From NCBI GenBank assembly GCA_017792365.1, contig CP051229.1:2108001-2172000 (forward strand): a stretch of DNA of 64,000 nucleotides, in the 5' to 3' direction. The notes beneath the pieces are model-generated. The model made no database searches. It was given only the letters and a program-made list of their open reading frames with translations, and had not been told where the DNA came from. The translations under genes were made by a program, and so were the position numbers. The stretch's first letter is position 1, and every line of letters begins with the position of its first letter. Source of the stretch: Hyphomonas sp. Its GTDB lineage: Bacteria; Pseudomonadota; Alphaproteobacteria; Caulobacterales; Hyphomonadaceae. Of the stretch, positions 24,954 through 35,220 are shown piece by piece.

Positions 24954-26330
24954 GTGAAGAACACCGCCACGCGTTTCCTGAGCCTCGTGCTCCTCGCGCT
25001 GACTTCGGCAGTCGCCGCCCTCCCCGCCCAGGCCCAGCTGCGGGTGACGGTCGAAGGGGTAAATTTCGAGCCCATGCCGATCGCCATTCCCACGTTCGAT
25101 GGTGAGAACGCGCAGGCCGAGGAACTGGCCCAGCGCATCTCCGAAGTGGTGATGTCCGACCTGAGCAGCACCGGCCTGTTCGAGATCAAGGAAGGTCCCT
25201 TCGTCCAGCAGGACCTCGACATTTCGATCGCCCCGCGCTTCGCGGACTGGACGATCTACAACATCCAGGCGCTCGTCGTCGGCAACGTCCTGATCGACTC
25301 AAGTTTCAACATGACCGCCCAGTTCCGCGTGTACGACGTCTACGGTGCGTCCGAACTGCTCGCGAAACAGTACTCGGTACCGACGCCGGACAACTGGCGG
25401 CGCGTCGCCCACAAGGTTGCTGATGACATATATTCGCAGCTGACCGGCGAGGATGGTTATTTCGACAGCCGCATCGTCTTCGTGTCCGAGAGCGGTCCGC
25501 CGACGGACCGCAAACGCCGCCTCGCCATCATGGACCAGGACGGCGCCGAAGCCGAATTCCTCATCCCCAGCGTCTCGACGGTGCTGACGCCGCGATTCTC
25601 GCCCACCTCGCAGACGATCATCTACTCGGCCTACGTTCCAGACCCCGCCGATCCCCTGGCAACCCGCCTGCGCACCTACCTCTACGACATCGAGACGGGC
25701 CGCCAGGAAGTGCTCAATGAAGTGGCGCGCGCCTCGAACTACGCCGCCCGCTTCTCGCCGGATGGCCGCTACGTGGTGATGAGCCGCGAACGCAACGGCA
25801 ACTCCGATATCTACACGATCGAACTGGCCCGCCGCACCGAAACCCGCCTGACGACTTCGCCGTCTGTCGACGTTTCGCCCTCCTATTCCGCCGACGGCCG
25901 CAACATCGTCTTCACGTCCGACCGGGGCGGCACGCCCCAGCTTTACGTCATGCGCGCCGACGGCAGCGAGATGAACTGCCCGACCGGCGGGCGCGACTCG
26001 GCCTGCCGCATCACCTTCGGCGATGGCCGCTACTCGACCCCCGTCTGGTCCCCGCGCGGCGACTGGATCGCCTTCACCCGCCAGCACCAGGGGCGCTTTT
26101 ACATTGGCGTCATCCAGCCGGACGGCCAGGGCGAACGTCTCCTTACGGAATCCTACCTCGACGAAGGCCCAACCTGGTCGCCAAACGGCCGCGTCATCGC
26201 GTTTTTCCGCGAAGCCGCGCCGGGCGCCGGTCCAAAACTCTGGACCATCGATCTCAGCGGACGAAACCTCCGGGCGCTCCGCACCCCGGGCGACGCATCC
26301 GACCCGGCCTGGAGCCCCCTGTTGCAATAA
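24954..26330 (+). CDS. tolB: Tol-Pal system periplasmic protein TolB
   Basis: Periplasmic beta-propeller that binds Pal and TolA. 458 residues starting at a GTG (24954) behind GGAAAGG. The signal peptide ends at LPAQAQ. The N-terminal domain is followed by WD40-like PD repeats, seen as recurring SPDGR, SADGRNI, SPRGDW and SPNGRV motifs. The C-terminus ends in the usual DPAWSP. The order tolA-tolB-pal is canonical. Confidence 0.96.
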   Translation: MKNTATRFLSLVLLALTSAVAALPAQAQLRVTVEGVNFEPMPIAIPTFDGENAQAEELAQRISEVVMSDLSSTGLFEIKEGPFVQQDLDISIAPRFADWTIYNIQALVVGNVLIDSSFNMTAQFRVYDVYGASELLAKQYSVPTPDNWRRVAHKVADDIYSQLTGEDGYFDSRIVFVSESGPPTDRKRRLAIMDQDGAEAEFLIPSVSTVLTPRFSPTSQTIIYSAYVPDPADPLATRLRTYLYDIETGRQEVLNEVARASNYAARFSPDGRYVVMSRERNGNSDIYTIELARRTETRLTTSPSVDVSPSYSADGRNIVFTSDRGGTPQLYVMRADGSEMNCPTGGRDSACRITFGDGRYSTPVWSPRGDWIAFTRQHQGRFYIGVIQPDGQGERLLTESYLDEGPTWSPNGRVIAFFREAAPGAGPKLWTIDLSGRNLRALRTPGDASDPAWSPLLQ

Positions 26331-26469
26331 AACACGCGCGGCACGAATTCAGAGGCCCGCCGTATCCGGCGCTGCAAATTCAGTTTGCTTGGCAAAACGT
26401 AATGTGAGCTAGGCTCAAAACTCGCAGGACATGTCGGGATTGGTCTTGCAAATTGTCTGCAATTCGCCG

Positions 26470-26489
26470 GTAATGCGCCCGGGCATTAC
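26470..26489. promoter_or_regulatory. Perfect inverted repeat in the tolB-pal spacer
   Basis: GTAATGC-gcccgg-GCATTAC in the 203-nt spacer upstream of pal. An adjacent AATTG-tctg-CAATT repeat lies about 20 nt upstream. Either could be an operator or an mRNA hairpin controlling pal separately from tolB. No T-run follows, so it is not an obvious terminator. Confidence 0.4.
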
Positions 26490-26533
26490 GTTTCGCGTCA
26501 TTCAAGCCGACGCGCGGCAACAAGGAGTTCGAT

Positions 26534-27064
26534 ATGCGGTCTACTTATCTTGCAGCACTCGTCATCGCGGGAGGACTGGTCTCGGCGTGTGCATCGCAAC
26601 CGGAACCAACTCCCGAACCAGTTGACACCGCGCCGGCGACGCAACCGCGTCCTGCGCCTACGCCAGCTCCGGCTCCCGCCACTGGCCCGACCGCTGGTTC
26701 ACGCGCCGACTTCGAAGCCAAAGCCGCCACCCGCGTCTTCTTCGGCTACGACCAGTACAACCTGGACGAAGCCGATCGCACGGCTCTGGCCGCTCAGGCC
26801 GCCTGGCTGAAGCAGTATCCGAACGTTCGCGTTCAGATCGAAGGCAACGCCGACGAGCGCGGCACGGCTGAATACAACATCGCGCTCGGCGCCCGCCGCG
26901 CCGAAGCGGTTCAGTCCTACCTGCAATCGCAAGGCATCGCGGCTTCGCGCATGTCGACGATCTCTTACGGCAAGTCGCGTCCGATCAACCCGGGCAACAA
27001 CGAAGCCGCATGGTCGCAGAACCGCAACGCGCACACCAACATCGTCGGCGGCGCTTCCAGCTAA
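26534..27064 (+). CDS. pal: Peptidoglycan-associated lipoprotein Pal
   Basis: Outer-membrane lipoprotein that anchors peptidoglycan and binds TolB. 176 residues, with AAGGAG before the ATG at 26534. The signal ends in the lipobox LVSAC. A Pro/Ala/Thr-rich linker follows (APTPAPAPAT), then the OmpA-like domain with FFGYDQYNLDEADR and the peptidoglycan-binding GNADERGTAEYNIALGARRA. The downstream NPGNNEAAWSQNR motif is typical. Confidence 0.96.
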   Translation: MRSTYLAALVIAGGLVSACASQPEPTPEPVDTAPATQPRPAPTPAPAPATGPTAGSRADFEAKAATRVFFGYDQYNLDEADRTALAAQAAWLKQYPNVRVQIEGNADERGTAEYNIALGARRAEAVQSYLQSQGIAASRMSTISYGKSRPINPGNNEAAWSQNRNAHTNIVGGASS

Positions 27065-27086
27065 GCTGACCTCAAAACCACATCGT

Positions 27087-27116
27087 CGCCCGTTCGCCAT
27101 ATTTTAGGCGCGGGCG
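27087..27116 (+). terminator. Hairpin after pal, no U-tract
   Basis: CGCCCG-tt-CGCC-atatttta-GGCG-CGGGCG forms a strong stem with a two-base bulge in the 70-nt gap between pal and cpoB. There is no following T-run, so it may be an mRNA-stabilising or processing hairpin rather than a terminator. Confidence 0.4.
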
Positions 27117-27134
27117 GCGAATAGTTTGAGCGAC

Positions 27135-28016
27135 ATGATTCAGGTGCACCAAATGCTGACCGCCGTACGTCCTGCGCTCGCCGGGCTTGCGGCGGTCTTC
27201 GTTTTCATCCCTCAGACCGCCGCCGCTCAGGTGCTTGGCCAGACGCCCTACGTCGCCCAGCCGGACCCGGTGATCGAACGCCTCCAGGCCCGCGTCGACG
27301 CGCTGGAAGGCGAAGTCCGCAGCGCCACCGGCAAGGCCGAGCAACTCGCCTTCCAGTTGAGCGAAGCCAACAAGAAAGCTGATGCCGCCAATACGGCAGC
27401 CCAGCAGATGAAGGGCGTCGTCGACGCCCTGTCCGCCCGCATCGCCGCCCTGGAAGCCCACGCGCGCGGTGAAACCGAAGAATTGTCGAGCATCGACGTC
27501 GGACCGACCGGCGCGCCGCAGGAATACCTGACGCTTCCGGGCGAGACCGCCCCCGGTCAGCAGACGCAGACCGCCGCAGCAGGCGGCGCGCCGACCGGCC
27601 TTGCCTCGCGCGGCCCCGTTTCAGAACTCCCTGCCGATGAAACCGAGCTCCTCAAGGAATCGCGCGAGCTTCTCCTCTCGGGCAATTACCCCGCCGCCGA
27701 GCAGGCGCTGAGCGTCTACCTCGAGCGCCACCCCAGAAGCCCGCAGGCCGACTCGGCGCAATACCTCTACGGCGAAGCCCTGCTCTACCAGGAGAACTAC
27801 GCCGACGCCGCCACCGCCTACGGCAAGCTGCTGTCCGACTTTCCAAAGTCCGAGCGCGGCCCGGAAGCGCTCGTGAAACTGGCGCGCTCCATGCGTCTGA
27901 TGGGAAAGAAAACCGAAGCATGTCAGGCGCTTGGTCTGATGGGCGGGCAATTCCCCAACGCATCGCAGACCGCAAAGACGCTCGCAGCCACCGAACGCTC
28001 GCGCGCCGGCTGCTGA
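27135..28016 (+). CDS. cpoB: Cell division coordinator CpoB (YbgF)
   Basis: Periplasmic TPR protein that links Tol-Pal to peptidoglycan synthesis at division. 293 residues from the ATG at 27135 (a TTG three codons earlier is possible). Signal peptide (LAAVFVFIPQTAAAQ), an N-terminal coiled coil (VIERLQARVDALEGEVRSATGKAEQLAF), a low-complexity Gly/Gln/Ala linker, then TPR-like repeats (ELLLSGNYPAAEQALSVYL, YGEALLYQENYADAATAYGKLL). It ends with a Cys as in many alphaproteobacterial members. Confidence 0.92.
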   Translation: MIQVHQMLTAVRPALAGLAAVFVFIPQTAAAQVLGQTPYVAQPDPVIERLQARVDALEGEVRSATGKAEQLAFQLSEANKKADAANTAAQQMKGVVDALSARIAALEAHARGETEELSSIDVGPTGAPQEYLTLPGETAPGQQTQTAAAGGAPTGLASRGPVSELPADETELLKESRELLLSGNYPAAEQALSVYLERHPRSPQADSAQYLYGEALLYQENYADAATAYGKLLSDFPKSERGPEALVKLARSMRLMGKKTEACQALGLMGGQFPNASQTAKTLAATERSRAGC

Positions 28017-28061
28017 TCGCGCCCACTGCGGGTGCAGCCGATTGAGATCGTCCGGGCCAGA

Positions 28062-28106
28062 GTTCTAGGGACCGGGGTTTAGGGGACCGGAGTTCAGGGG
28101 ACGCCG
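28062..28106 (+). repeat. Three tandem 15-bp repeats
   Basis: GTTCTAGGGACCGGG, GTTTAGGGGACCGGA and GTTCAGGGGACGCCG follow one another without gaps immediately before the YbjN-type gene. The last unit includes the likely ribosome binding region (AGGGGA). The function is unclear; copy-number change here could alter translation initiation spacing. Confidence 0.6.
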
Positions 28107-28108
28107 CC

Positions 28109-28612
28109 ATGCATCGCCACACGCTCGCAATCCTCGCAACGCTGGCCACGCTCGCCACAACCACCGCCTTGCCAGCCTCAGCGCAGGACGTGGTTCCCAC
28201 CCGCATCGGCATGTTCGACGCCTCCGACCCGCCCGGCATGGCGGCCTTCATGCGGCGCAATGGCTACGAGGCCGAGCTCGGCGCCGATGAGGAGGGCAAT
28301 CCCCAGATCACCGGCCGCCTCTCGCGCAGCGACTACGCCATCAACTTCTACGAGTGCGAGAACGGCCTCTTCTGCAACTCGGTCCAGTTCATCACGCAGG
28401 CCCCCGCGCCCGAGACCGCCACGCTCGCGTCCACAAACACCTTCAACGTCGCCTGGCGCTACGCCCGCGCCACCCTCGTGAATGGCCAGGTTCGCCTGCA
28501 GATGGACGTCAACCTCGACGCGGGCGTCACCGCCGACAATCTTCGCGACACGCTCGACATCTGGCGCCAGCTCTTGGCAATCTTCGAGCGTGAACTCCTC
28601 GGCCTCACCTGA
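28109..28612 (+). CDS. Secreted YbjN-domain protein
   Basis: 167 residues with a signal peptide (hydrophobic LAILATLATLATTT, cleavage after LPASA) and a YbjN-type fold afterward (YEAELGADEEGNPQITGRLSR, then YECENGLFCNSVQF). The C-terminal helix is in the expected position ([21 protein letters not shown]). YbjN proteins are stress-related and of unclear mechanism. The ATG at 28109 is followed by a clear N-terminal signal. Its 3' end overlaps the probable GTG start of tilS. Confidence 0.72.
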   Translation: MHRHTLAILATLATLATTTALPASAQDVVPTRIGMFDASDPPGMAAFMRRNGYEAELGADEEGNPQITGRLSRSDYAINFYECENGLFCNSVQFITQAPAPETATLASTNTFNVAWRYARATLVNGQVRLQMDVNLDAGVTADNLRDTLDIWRQLLAIFERELLGLT

Positions 28613-29696
28613 CCTCACGACGCTTGCGCCAGCCTCTGGCGTAATCGCGCACGCGCTCGATTTGCTGGCCGGCGATGATGCGTGCATCGGCCTCGCCGTT
28701 TCCGGCGGCTCCGACAGCCTCGCCCTGCTGCATCACGCCCAGGCATGGGCGCGCGCCCGCAACCGCACGCTTTTCGTCGCAACGGTCGACCATGGCCTGC
28801 GCGCAGAAGCCGCCGCCGAAGCCGACAGTGTCGCCAGTCATTGCCGCGGGCTCAACATCGCCCACGACACGCTCGTCTGGCGCCCGCCCCAATCGAGCCC
28901 GTCGCAGGCGATCGCCCGCCTTGCACGCTATGGCCTGCTTGCCGACTGGGCCGCGCAACGTCAGATCGGCGCAATCGCCCTCGGCCACACGCTTGACGAC
29001 CGCCTCGAAACCTCCCTGATCCGCGCCCGCGCCGGCTCTACCTGGTATGGTCTCGTTGGCCCCATGCCAGCCGCCGCCGCGCCCACGCCGACCAAACATC
29101 CGCTCCGCCTGATCCGTCCGCTCCTGACCAGGACGCGACAGGCGCTGCGCGCGGACCTCACAGAGGCTGGCATCCAATGGGTCGAAGACCCCACCAACGC
29201 CGCGCGCCGCCACGAACGCGTTCGCATGCGCCAGCTCCTCGCCGCAACGACGCCGGAGACACGCGCCTCGATCCAGCGTTCAATGACGCGCCTCGCCCTA
29301 CTGCGCGCGTCCGTCATCGCCGGCGCACGCACAGCGCTCACGGACATCGACATCGCCAACGAGGCCGCCTCCATCCCGCCCGGCCTGCTCGCCGAACTCA
29401 CCGCCCAATCAAGGCTGCGCCTGCTCGAAACGCTGATCCAGTGCTACGCCCCGCGCACCGCCCCCCTGCAGTCAGCGCGCCTTCAGACCATGGCCGAAAA
29501 CCTGACCTCCGCCGCCGCGACAGCAAGCCGGACCACGCTCGGAAACTGCACCATCCGGCGCTCCAGGAAAGGCGTCATCATCGCGCCTGCCCCACCGCGT
29601 CGCATCGGCGCCCACCCACCAATCCCCGCGCCAGACCCCGCCCGACGCGCGCGTGAACTCCTCATGGATCCATACGCCAGCCTGCTGCGTACCTAG
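28590..29696 (+). CDS. tilS: tRNA(Ile)-lysidine synthase TilS
   Basis: Modifies C34 of the tRNA(Ile) CAU anticodon to lysidine, converting it to AUA decoding; normally essential. 368 residues from a GTG at 28590. The PP-loop [12 protein letters not shown] is near residue 35, with downstream [14 protein letters not shown] and WVEDPTN motifs characteristic of TilS. The start overlaps the previous gene by 23 nt; earlier in-frame starts would lie wholly inside that gene. It is 200 nt upstream of ftsH, a common pairing. Confidence 0.9.
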   Translation: MNSSASPDLTTLAPASGVIAHALDLLAGDDACIGLAVSGGSDSLALLHHAQAWARARNRTLFVATVDHGLRAEAAAEADSVASHCRGLNIAHDTLVWRPPQSSPSQAIARLARYGLLADWAAQRQIGAIALGHTLDDRLETSLIRARAGSTWYGLVGPMPAAAAPTPTKHPLRLIRPLLTRTRQALRADLTEAGIQWVEDPTNAARRHERVRMRQLLAATTPETRASIQRSMTRLALLRASVIAGARTALTDIDIANEAASIPPGLLAELTAQSRLRLLETLIQCYAPRTAPLQSARLQTMAENLTSAAATASRTTLGNCTIRRSRKGVIIAPAPPRRIGAHPPIPAPDPARRARELLMDPYASLLRT

Positions 29697-29896
29697 GACA
29701 AGGCTCGCCCGCGACTTGCATCGCCTCCTGCCCGCAGCGACGCCCTAGATGTCCGATTGGTGGAAAACTGCCCGATGTTCTGCACAAATTGCCGCAATCG
29801 GCCGGATTCTCTCCGCGGCTTAACGGTTGGGCACTCGTTTTCGGGCAAGCTCTACCCTATGTTCTTCCCAGAACGTTCTGTCGAAAGGTTCCGTGC

Positions 29897-31810
<1,914 letters not shown>

Positions 31811-31843
31811 TCCGCCTGATCCGGCCCGACTGCAAGACAATAA

Positions 31844-31875
31844 AAAACGGCGGCTGAGCAATCAGCCGCCGTTTT
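31844..31875 (+). terminator. Intrinsic terminator after ftsH, bidirectional
   Basis: AAAACGGCGGCTGA-gcaa-TCAGCCGCCGTTTT is a perfect 14-bp stem with A-rich and T-rich flanks, so it can stop transcription from both ftsH and the convergent DEAD-box gene. It is the clearest intrinsic terminator in the window. Confidence 0.9.
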
Positions 31876-31910
31876 CAATTCTACCGCAGAGTCACGCGGT
31901 CAGCCGCCGC

Positions 31911-33842
31911 TCAGGCCGGCTCCATCGTCCGGCCCCTGCTGCGGGAACGGCCTTGCGATCCGCCGCGATTGCCGCCGCCGCCCGGCTTGCCGGCGCCGCC
32001 GCGGTGCTTGCGTCCGTTGGTCGGCTTGTCCGGGCTCCAGCCTTCACGCTTGCCCGCCGGCTTGCCCTGCGGCTTCCCACCGGGTTTGCCGCCCGGGTTG
32101 CCGTACGACTTTCCGTGCGAACCGCTAGAAGACTTCCCCTGCGATGCGCCGTCACCATCCCGGCGAAACCGGTTCTGCCCACGATCCTGCGGCTTGCCGC
32201 CCGGCTTCCCGAAACGCTTGCCATTGCCGCCGCCTTCGGACTTGCCATAAGGGCGACGATCGGTCCGGCCTTCTGAACGATGGTCTGAGCGACCCTCCGA
32301 ACGACCTTCCGGCCTGCCTTCACGACGACCGCCTTCTGACCTGCCTTCCGGCCGCCCTGAACCGCGCCCGCCTTCATGCTTGGCGCGCTGCGGACGATCG
32401 TCGCGACGCGGCGGCCTCGGTCTGGGCTCGCCCTGCGACATGCGCTGCTGCTCACGCGCCAACGTCTCCACGACAGAGGCATCGGCGGTCCGCACCGGTT
32501 TCTCCGCATGCGTCCGCGCATCCTCGCGGCGCTTTGGCTTGCCATCCCGGCGGTCATCGCGACGGCCCGCCGGTCGACCACGACCCTCGCCGCGACGCTC
32601 GCCACGGCCCTCACCGCGCTCGCCGCGATCCTTGCGGCCGCCACGGCTGCGCGGATCGTCCTGCGTACGCTTCTCGAATTGCGGCTTCACATCCGGCTCA
32701 TCGCCTGTCGTCAGCCCTTCAGGTGTCGGCACCACATCCACCTTCATGCGGATCAGGCGCTCAATGTCCTTCATGAAGCCGATCTCTTCGCGAGCGACGA
32801 ACGAGATCGCCTGCCCCTCGGCGCCGGCGCGGCCAGTCCGACCGATCCGGTGCACGTATTGCTCCGGCACGTTCGGCACATCGTAATTGATCACGTGGCT
32901 CAGGCCGTCGATATCGATGCCGCGCGCCGCAACCTCGGTCGCGATCATCACCCGGCACTCGCCGCTCTTGAACGCCTCCAGCGCCTTCTGGCGCTGCGGC
33001 TGGCTCTTGTTGCCGTGGATGGCGAGCGCATGCACGCCCTGTCCCATCAACTTGCGCACCACGCGGTCGGCGCCATGTTTCGTGCGCACGAACACCAGCG
33101 CCCGCTCGACGCCGTCCGCCATCAGCACGTGCTTCAGCAACGACTGCTTCTGCGCCTGGCCGACATGCATCGCCGTCTGCTTCACCCGCTCCGCCGTCGT
33201 CGACTCGGGCGCAACCGAGACTTTCTCGGGGTTGGTGAGGAACTGGCCAGCCAGCTCCGCGATCGCCTTCGGCATCGTCGCCGAGAAGAACAGCGTCTGC
33301 CGGTCCTTCGGCAGCATCGGCACGATCCGCTTCAGCGCATGGATAAAGCCAAGATCCAGCATCTGGTCGGCTTCGTCTAGCACAAGGATCTCGACCTCTT
33401 TCAGCGTCAGCGCCTTCTGCTCGACCAGGTCAAGCAGGCGGCCCGGCGTCGCCACCAGGACGTCGACGCCCTTCTCCAGCCGGCGGATCTGTTTCCCGAT
33501 CTTTACCCCGCCAAACACCGCCGTCACCGACGTGTCGAGATACTGGCCATACGTCACGAACGAGGCTTCGATCTGTCCGGCCAGCTCGCGCGTCGGCGCC
33601 AGCACCAGAACGCGCGCGCCCCGCTTGGGACGCTGCACATGCACCGAGCGCAGGTGGTTCAGCAGCGGCGCTGCGAACGCCAGCGTCTTGCCGGTCCCGG
33701 TCTGGGCGATGCCCAGAAGGTCATGACCCTGCAGCAGCAGCGGGATCGCTTGGCTCTGGATCGGGGTCGGGGTTGAATATCCCTCGCCCTTCAGGGCGCG
33801 CAGGATGGGTTCGGCAAGGCCGAAATCGTCAAAGGTTGTCAT
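31911..33842 (-). CDS. DEAD-box RNA helicase (RhlE-like) with long basic tail
   Basis: ATP-dependent RNA helicase. The core (about residues 1-375) has the Q motif (FDDFGLAEPILRAL), Walker A AQTGTGKT, PTRELA, TPGRLLD, DEAD, SAT, and the HRIGRTGR helicase motif VI. The last ~260 residues are highly charged and low-complexity, with recurring GRSEG/GRPEGR units and then GKPGGKPQGKP-type units, suitable for non-specific RNA binding. Such tails occur in cold-shock or ribosome-biogenesis RhlE proteins. The ATG at 33840-33842 is the natural start. Confidence 0.92.
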   Translation of the reverse strand: MTTFDDFGLAEPILRALKGEGYSTPTPIQSQAIPLLLQGHDLLGIAQTGTGKTLAFAAPLLNHLRSVHVQRPKRGARVLVLAPTRELAGQIEASFVTYGQYLDTSVTAVFGGVKIGKQIRRLEKGVDVLVATPGRLLDLVEQKALTLKEVEILVLDEADQMLDLGFIHALKRIVPMLPKDRQTLFFSATMPKAIAELAGQFLTNPEKVSVAPESTTAERVKQTAMHVGQAQKQSLLKHVLMADGVERALVFVRTKHGADRVVRKLMGQGVHALAIHGNKSQPQRQKALEAFKSGECRVMIATEVAARGIDIDGLSHVINYDVPNVPEQYVHRIGRTGRAGAEGQAISFVAREEIGFMKDIERLIRMKVDVVPTPEGLTTGDEPDVKPQFEKRTQDDPRSRGGRKDRGERGEGRGERRGEGRGRPAGRRDDRRDGKPKRREDARTHAEKPVRTADASVVETLAREQQRMSQGEPRPRPPRRDDRPQRAKHEGGRGSGRPEGRSEGGRREGRPEGRSEGRSDHRSEGRTDRRPYGKSEGGGNGKRFGKPGGKPQDRGQNRFRRDGDGASQGKSSSGSHGKSYGNPGGKPGGKPQGKPAGKREGWSPDKPTNGRKHRGGAGKPGGGGNRGGSQGRSRSRGRTMEPA

Positions 33843-34222
33843 GGATTACTTTCATACGTCGGGGAGCGCGCACGCATGCGGTCTCGCCGCTTCCTTGATG
33901 TGAAGCGCGGCGCTCATTGATACGACCCGCGTGAACAAGGGCGTTTGGGGAGGTATGTCCGAAGGTCAGGACCAACGAGCGGCCGCATCAGCGGCGCCAG
34001 CTTCACGCTGTCCTGCCATGCGCAGGACCATCCCGCGCAGACACGAGCGGCATGTGGGGCCAAACCCATTAAGAGTCAATGACTTTTCCGAGCCCTCACA
34101 CAGTCCCGGTCCCTAACCCGCGCCATGCCCTCGTTCCGCGAACCCCTCTGGCGCTACGGCGTTTTTCCCTCGCAACCCCTCCGCCGCACAGCTAGTCTCC
34201 ACATCAGACAAGGGAAATCGCC
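33843..34222. other. 380-nt intergenic region, no gene assigned
   Basis: Divergent spacer between the DEAD-box gene and the metallo-beta-lactamase gene, so promoters for both are expected here. A 53-codon plus-strand frame starting at 33955 has GGGGAGG directly against its ATG, too close for normal initiation, and codes for a low-complexity basic peptide. I do not call it. I see no recognisable RNA. Confidence 0.5.
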
Positions 34223-35185
34223 ATGCGCGCAGCCACGATCATCTCCACCACCCTGCTCGCAGCGGCCATGTCGGCCTGCTCGCCGGAACCCGCCGAGGAG
34301 ACGCCAGCTCCCGCCCCTGAAGCCGCCGAAGAGCCCCCGGCCGACGATGCGATGACCCAGCGGGTCGCCGACATGAGGGCCCAGTGGAACGTCCCGACCG
34401 AGCCCTTCCACATCATCGACAACATCTACTACGTCGGCACGCAGGGCCTCGGCTCCTACCTCTTCACCACCGACGAGGGACACATCCTGCTCGACGGCGC
34501 GCTTGAGGAATCCGTCCCGCACATCAAGGCAAATATCGAGCAGCTCGGCTTCGAACTTGCCGACGTCAAATACCTCCTCAACTCCCACGCCCACTTCGAT
34601 CATTCAGCCGGCCTCGCCCAGCTCAAGGCTGAAAGCGGCGCCCAGATGGTCGCCATGGAGGGCGATGTGTCAGCGCTGGAAGGCGGCTTCTACCTCGGTT
34701 CGCCCCGGATCGCCGCCTTCAACGCCCCGCCCGTCAAGGTCGATCGCATCGTTCAGGACGGCGACACGGTGGAACTCGGCGGCCAGGTCCTCATCGCCCA
34801 TCACACCCCGGGCCACAGCCGCGGCTGCACCTCCTGGGGCACCACCGCCAGCGCCTATGGCGACAATTACGAAGTACTCGTCTTTTGCTCGGCCAGCGTC
34901 GCCGCCAACCGTCTCGTCGGGACGCCGCAATACGAGGACATCGTCGACGACTATCGGTTCACCTTCGAAAAGGCCAAGGGCATGTCCGTCCACATACCCC
35001 TCGCGCCGCACCCGGAATTCTTCAACCTGCTGGAAAAACGCGACGCCAACGCCGCCGATGATAGCGAGAACCGGTTCATCGATCCCACCGCCTTCGCGGA
35101 ATACATCGCGGCGCAGGAATCGGCATTCGAGGCGGCGCTCGAACAGCAGATCGAAGCCACCGGCGCAGAAATCGCCACGCCCTGA
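34223..35185 (+). CDS. Subclass B3 metallo-beta-lactamase, lipoprotein
   Basis: Zinc hydrolase predicted to open beta-lactam rings, or a close relative with another substrate. 320 residues, AAGGGAA upstream. The signal ends in the lipobox MSAC (Cys19), so it should be membrane-anchored; a Pro/Glu/Ala-rich linker follows. The active site is complete for B3 enzymes: H122, H124, D126 and H127 in HAHFDH, H198 in TPGHSRGCTSW, and H263 in APHPEFF. It lies 35 nt upstream of a PBP4-type peptidase gene, which suits a cell-wall or beta-lactam context. Whether it confers resistance cannot be read from sequence. Confidence 0.88.
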   Translation: MRAATIISTTLLAAAMSACSPEPAEETPAPAPEAAEEPPADDAMTQRVADMRAQWNVPTEPFHIIDNIYYVGTQGLGSYLFTTDEGHILLDGALEESVPHIKANIEQLGFELADVKYLLNSHAHFDHSAGLAQLKAESGAQMVAMEGDVSALEGGFYLGSPRIAAFNAPPVKVDRIVQDGDTVELGGQVLIAHHTPGHSRGCTSWGTTASAYGDNYEVLVFCSASVAANRLVGTPQYEDIVDDYRFTFEKAKGMSVHIPLAPHPEFFNLLEKRDANAADDSENRFIDPTAFAEYIAAQESAFEAALEQQIEATGAEIATP

Positions 35186-35220
35186 CCCGCAACCGCGAAC
35201 CCGCGCGCAAAAGGCCAGAG

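Noticed and set aside
32376-33380. 334-codon plus-strand frame
   Set aside because: Antisense to the conserved helicase core.
33931-34116. 61-codon plus-strand frame in the gap before the metallo-beta-lactamase gene
   Set aside because: Low-complexity basic product, and the only Shine-Dalgarno match touches its internal ATG; no support as a gene.
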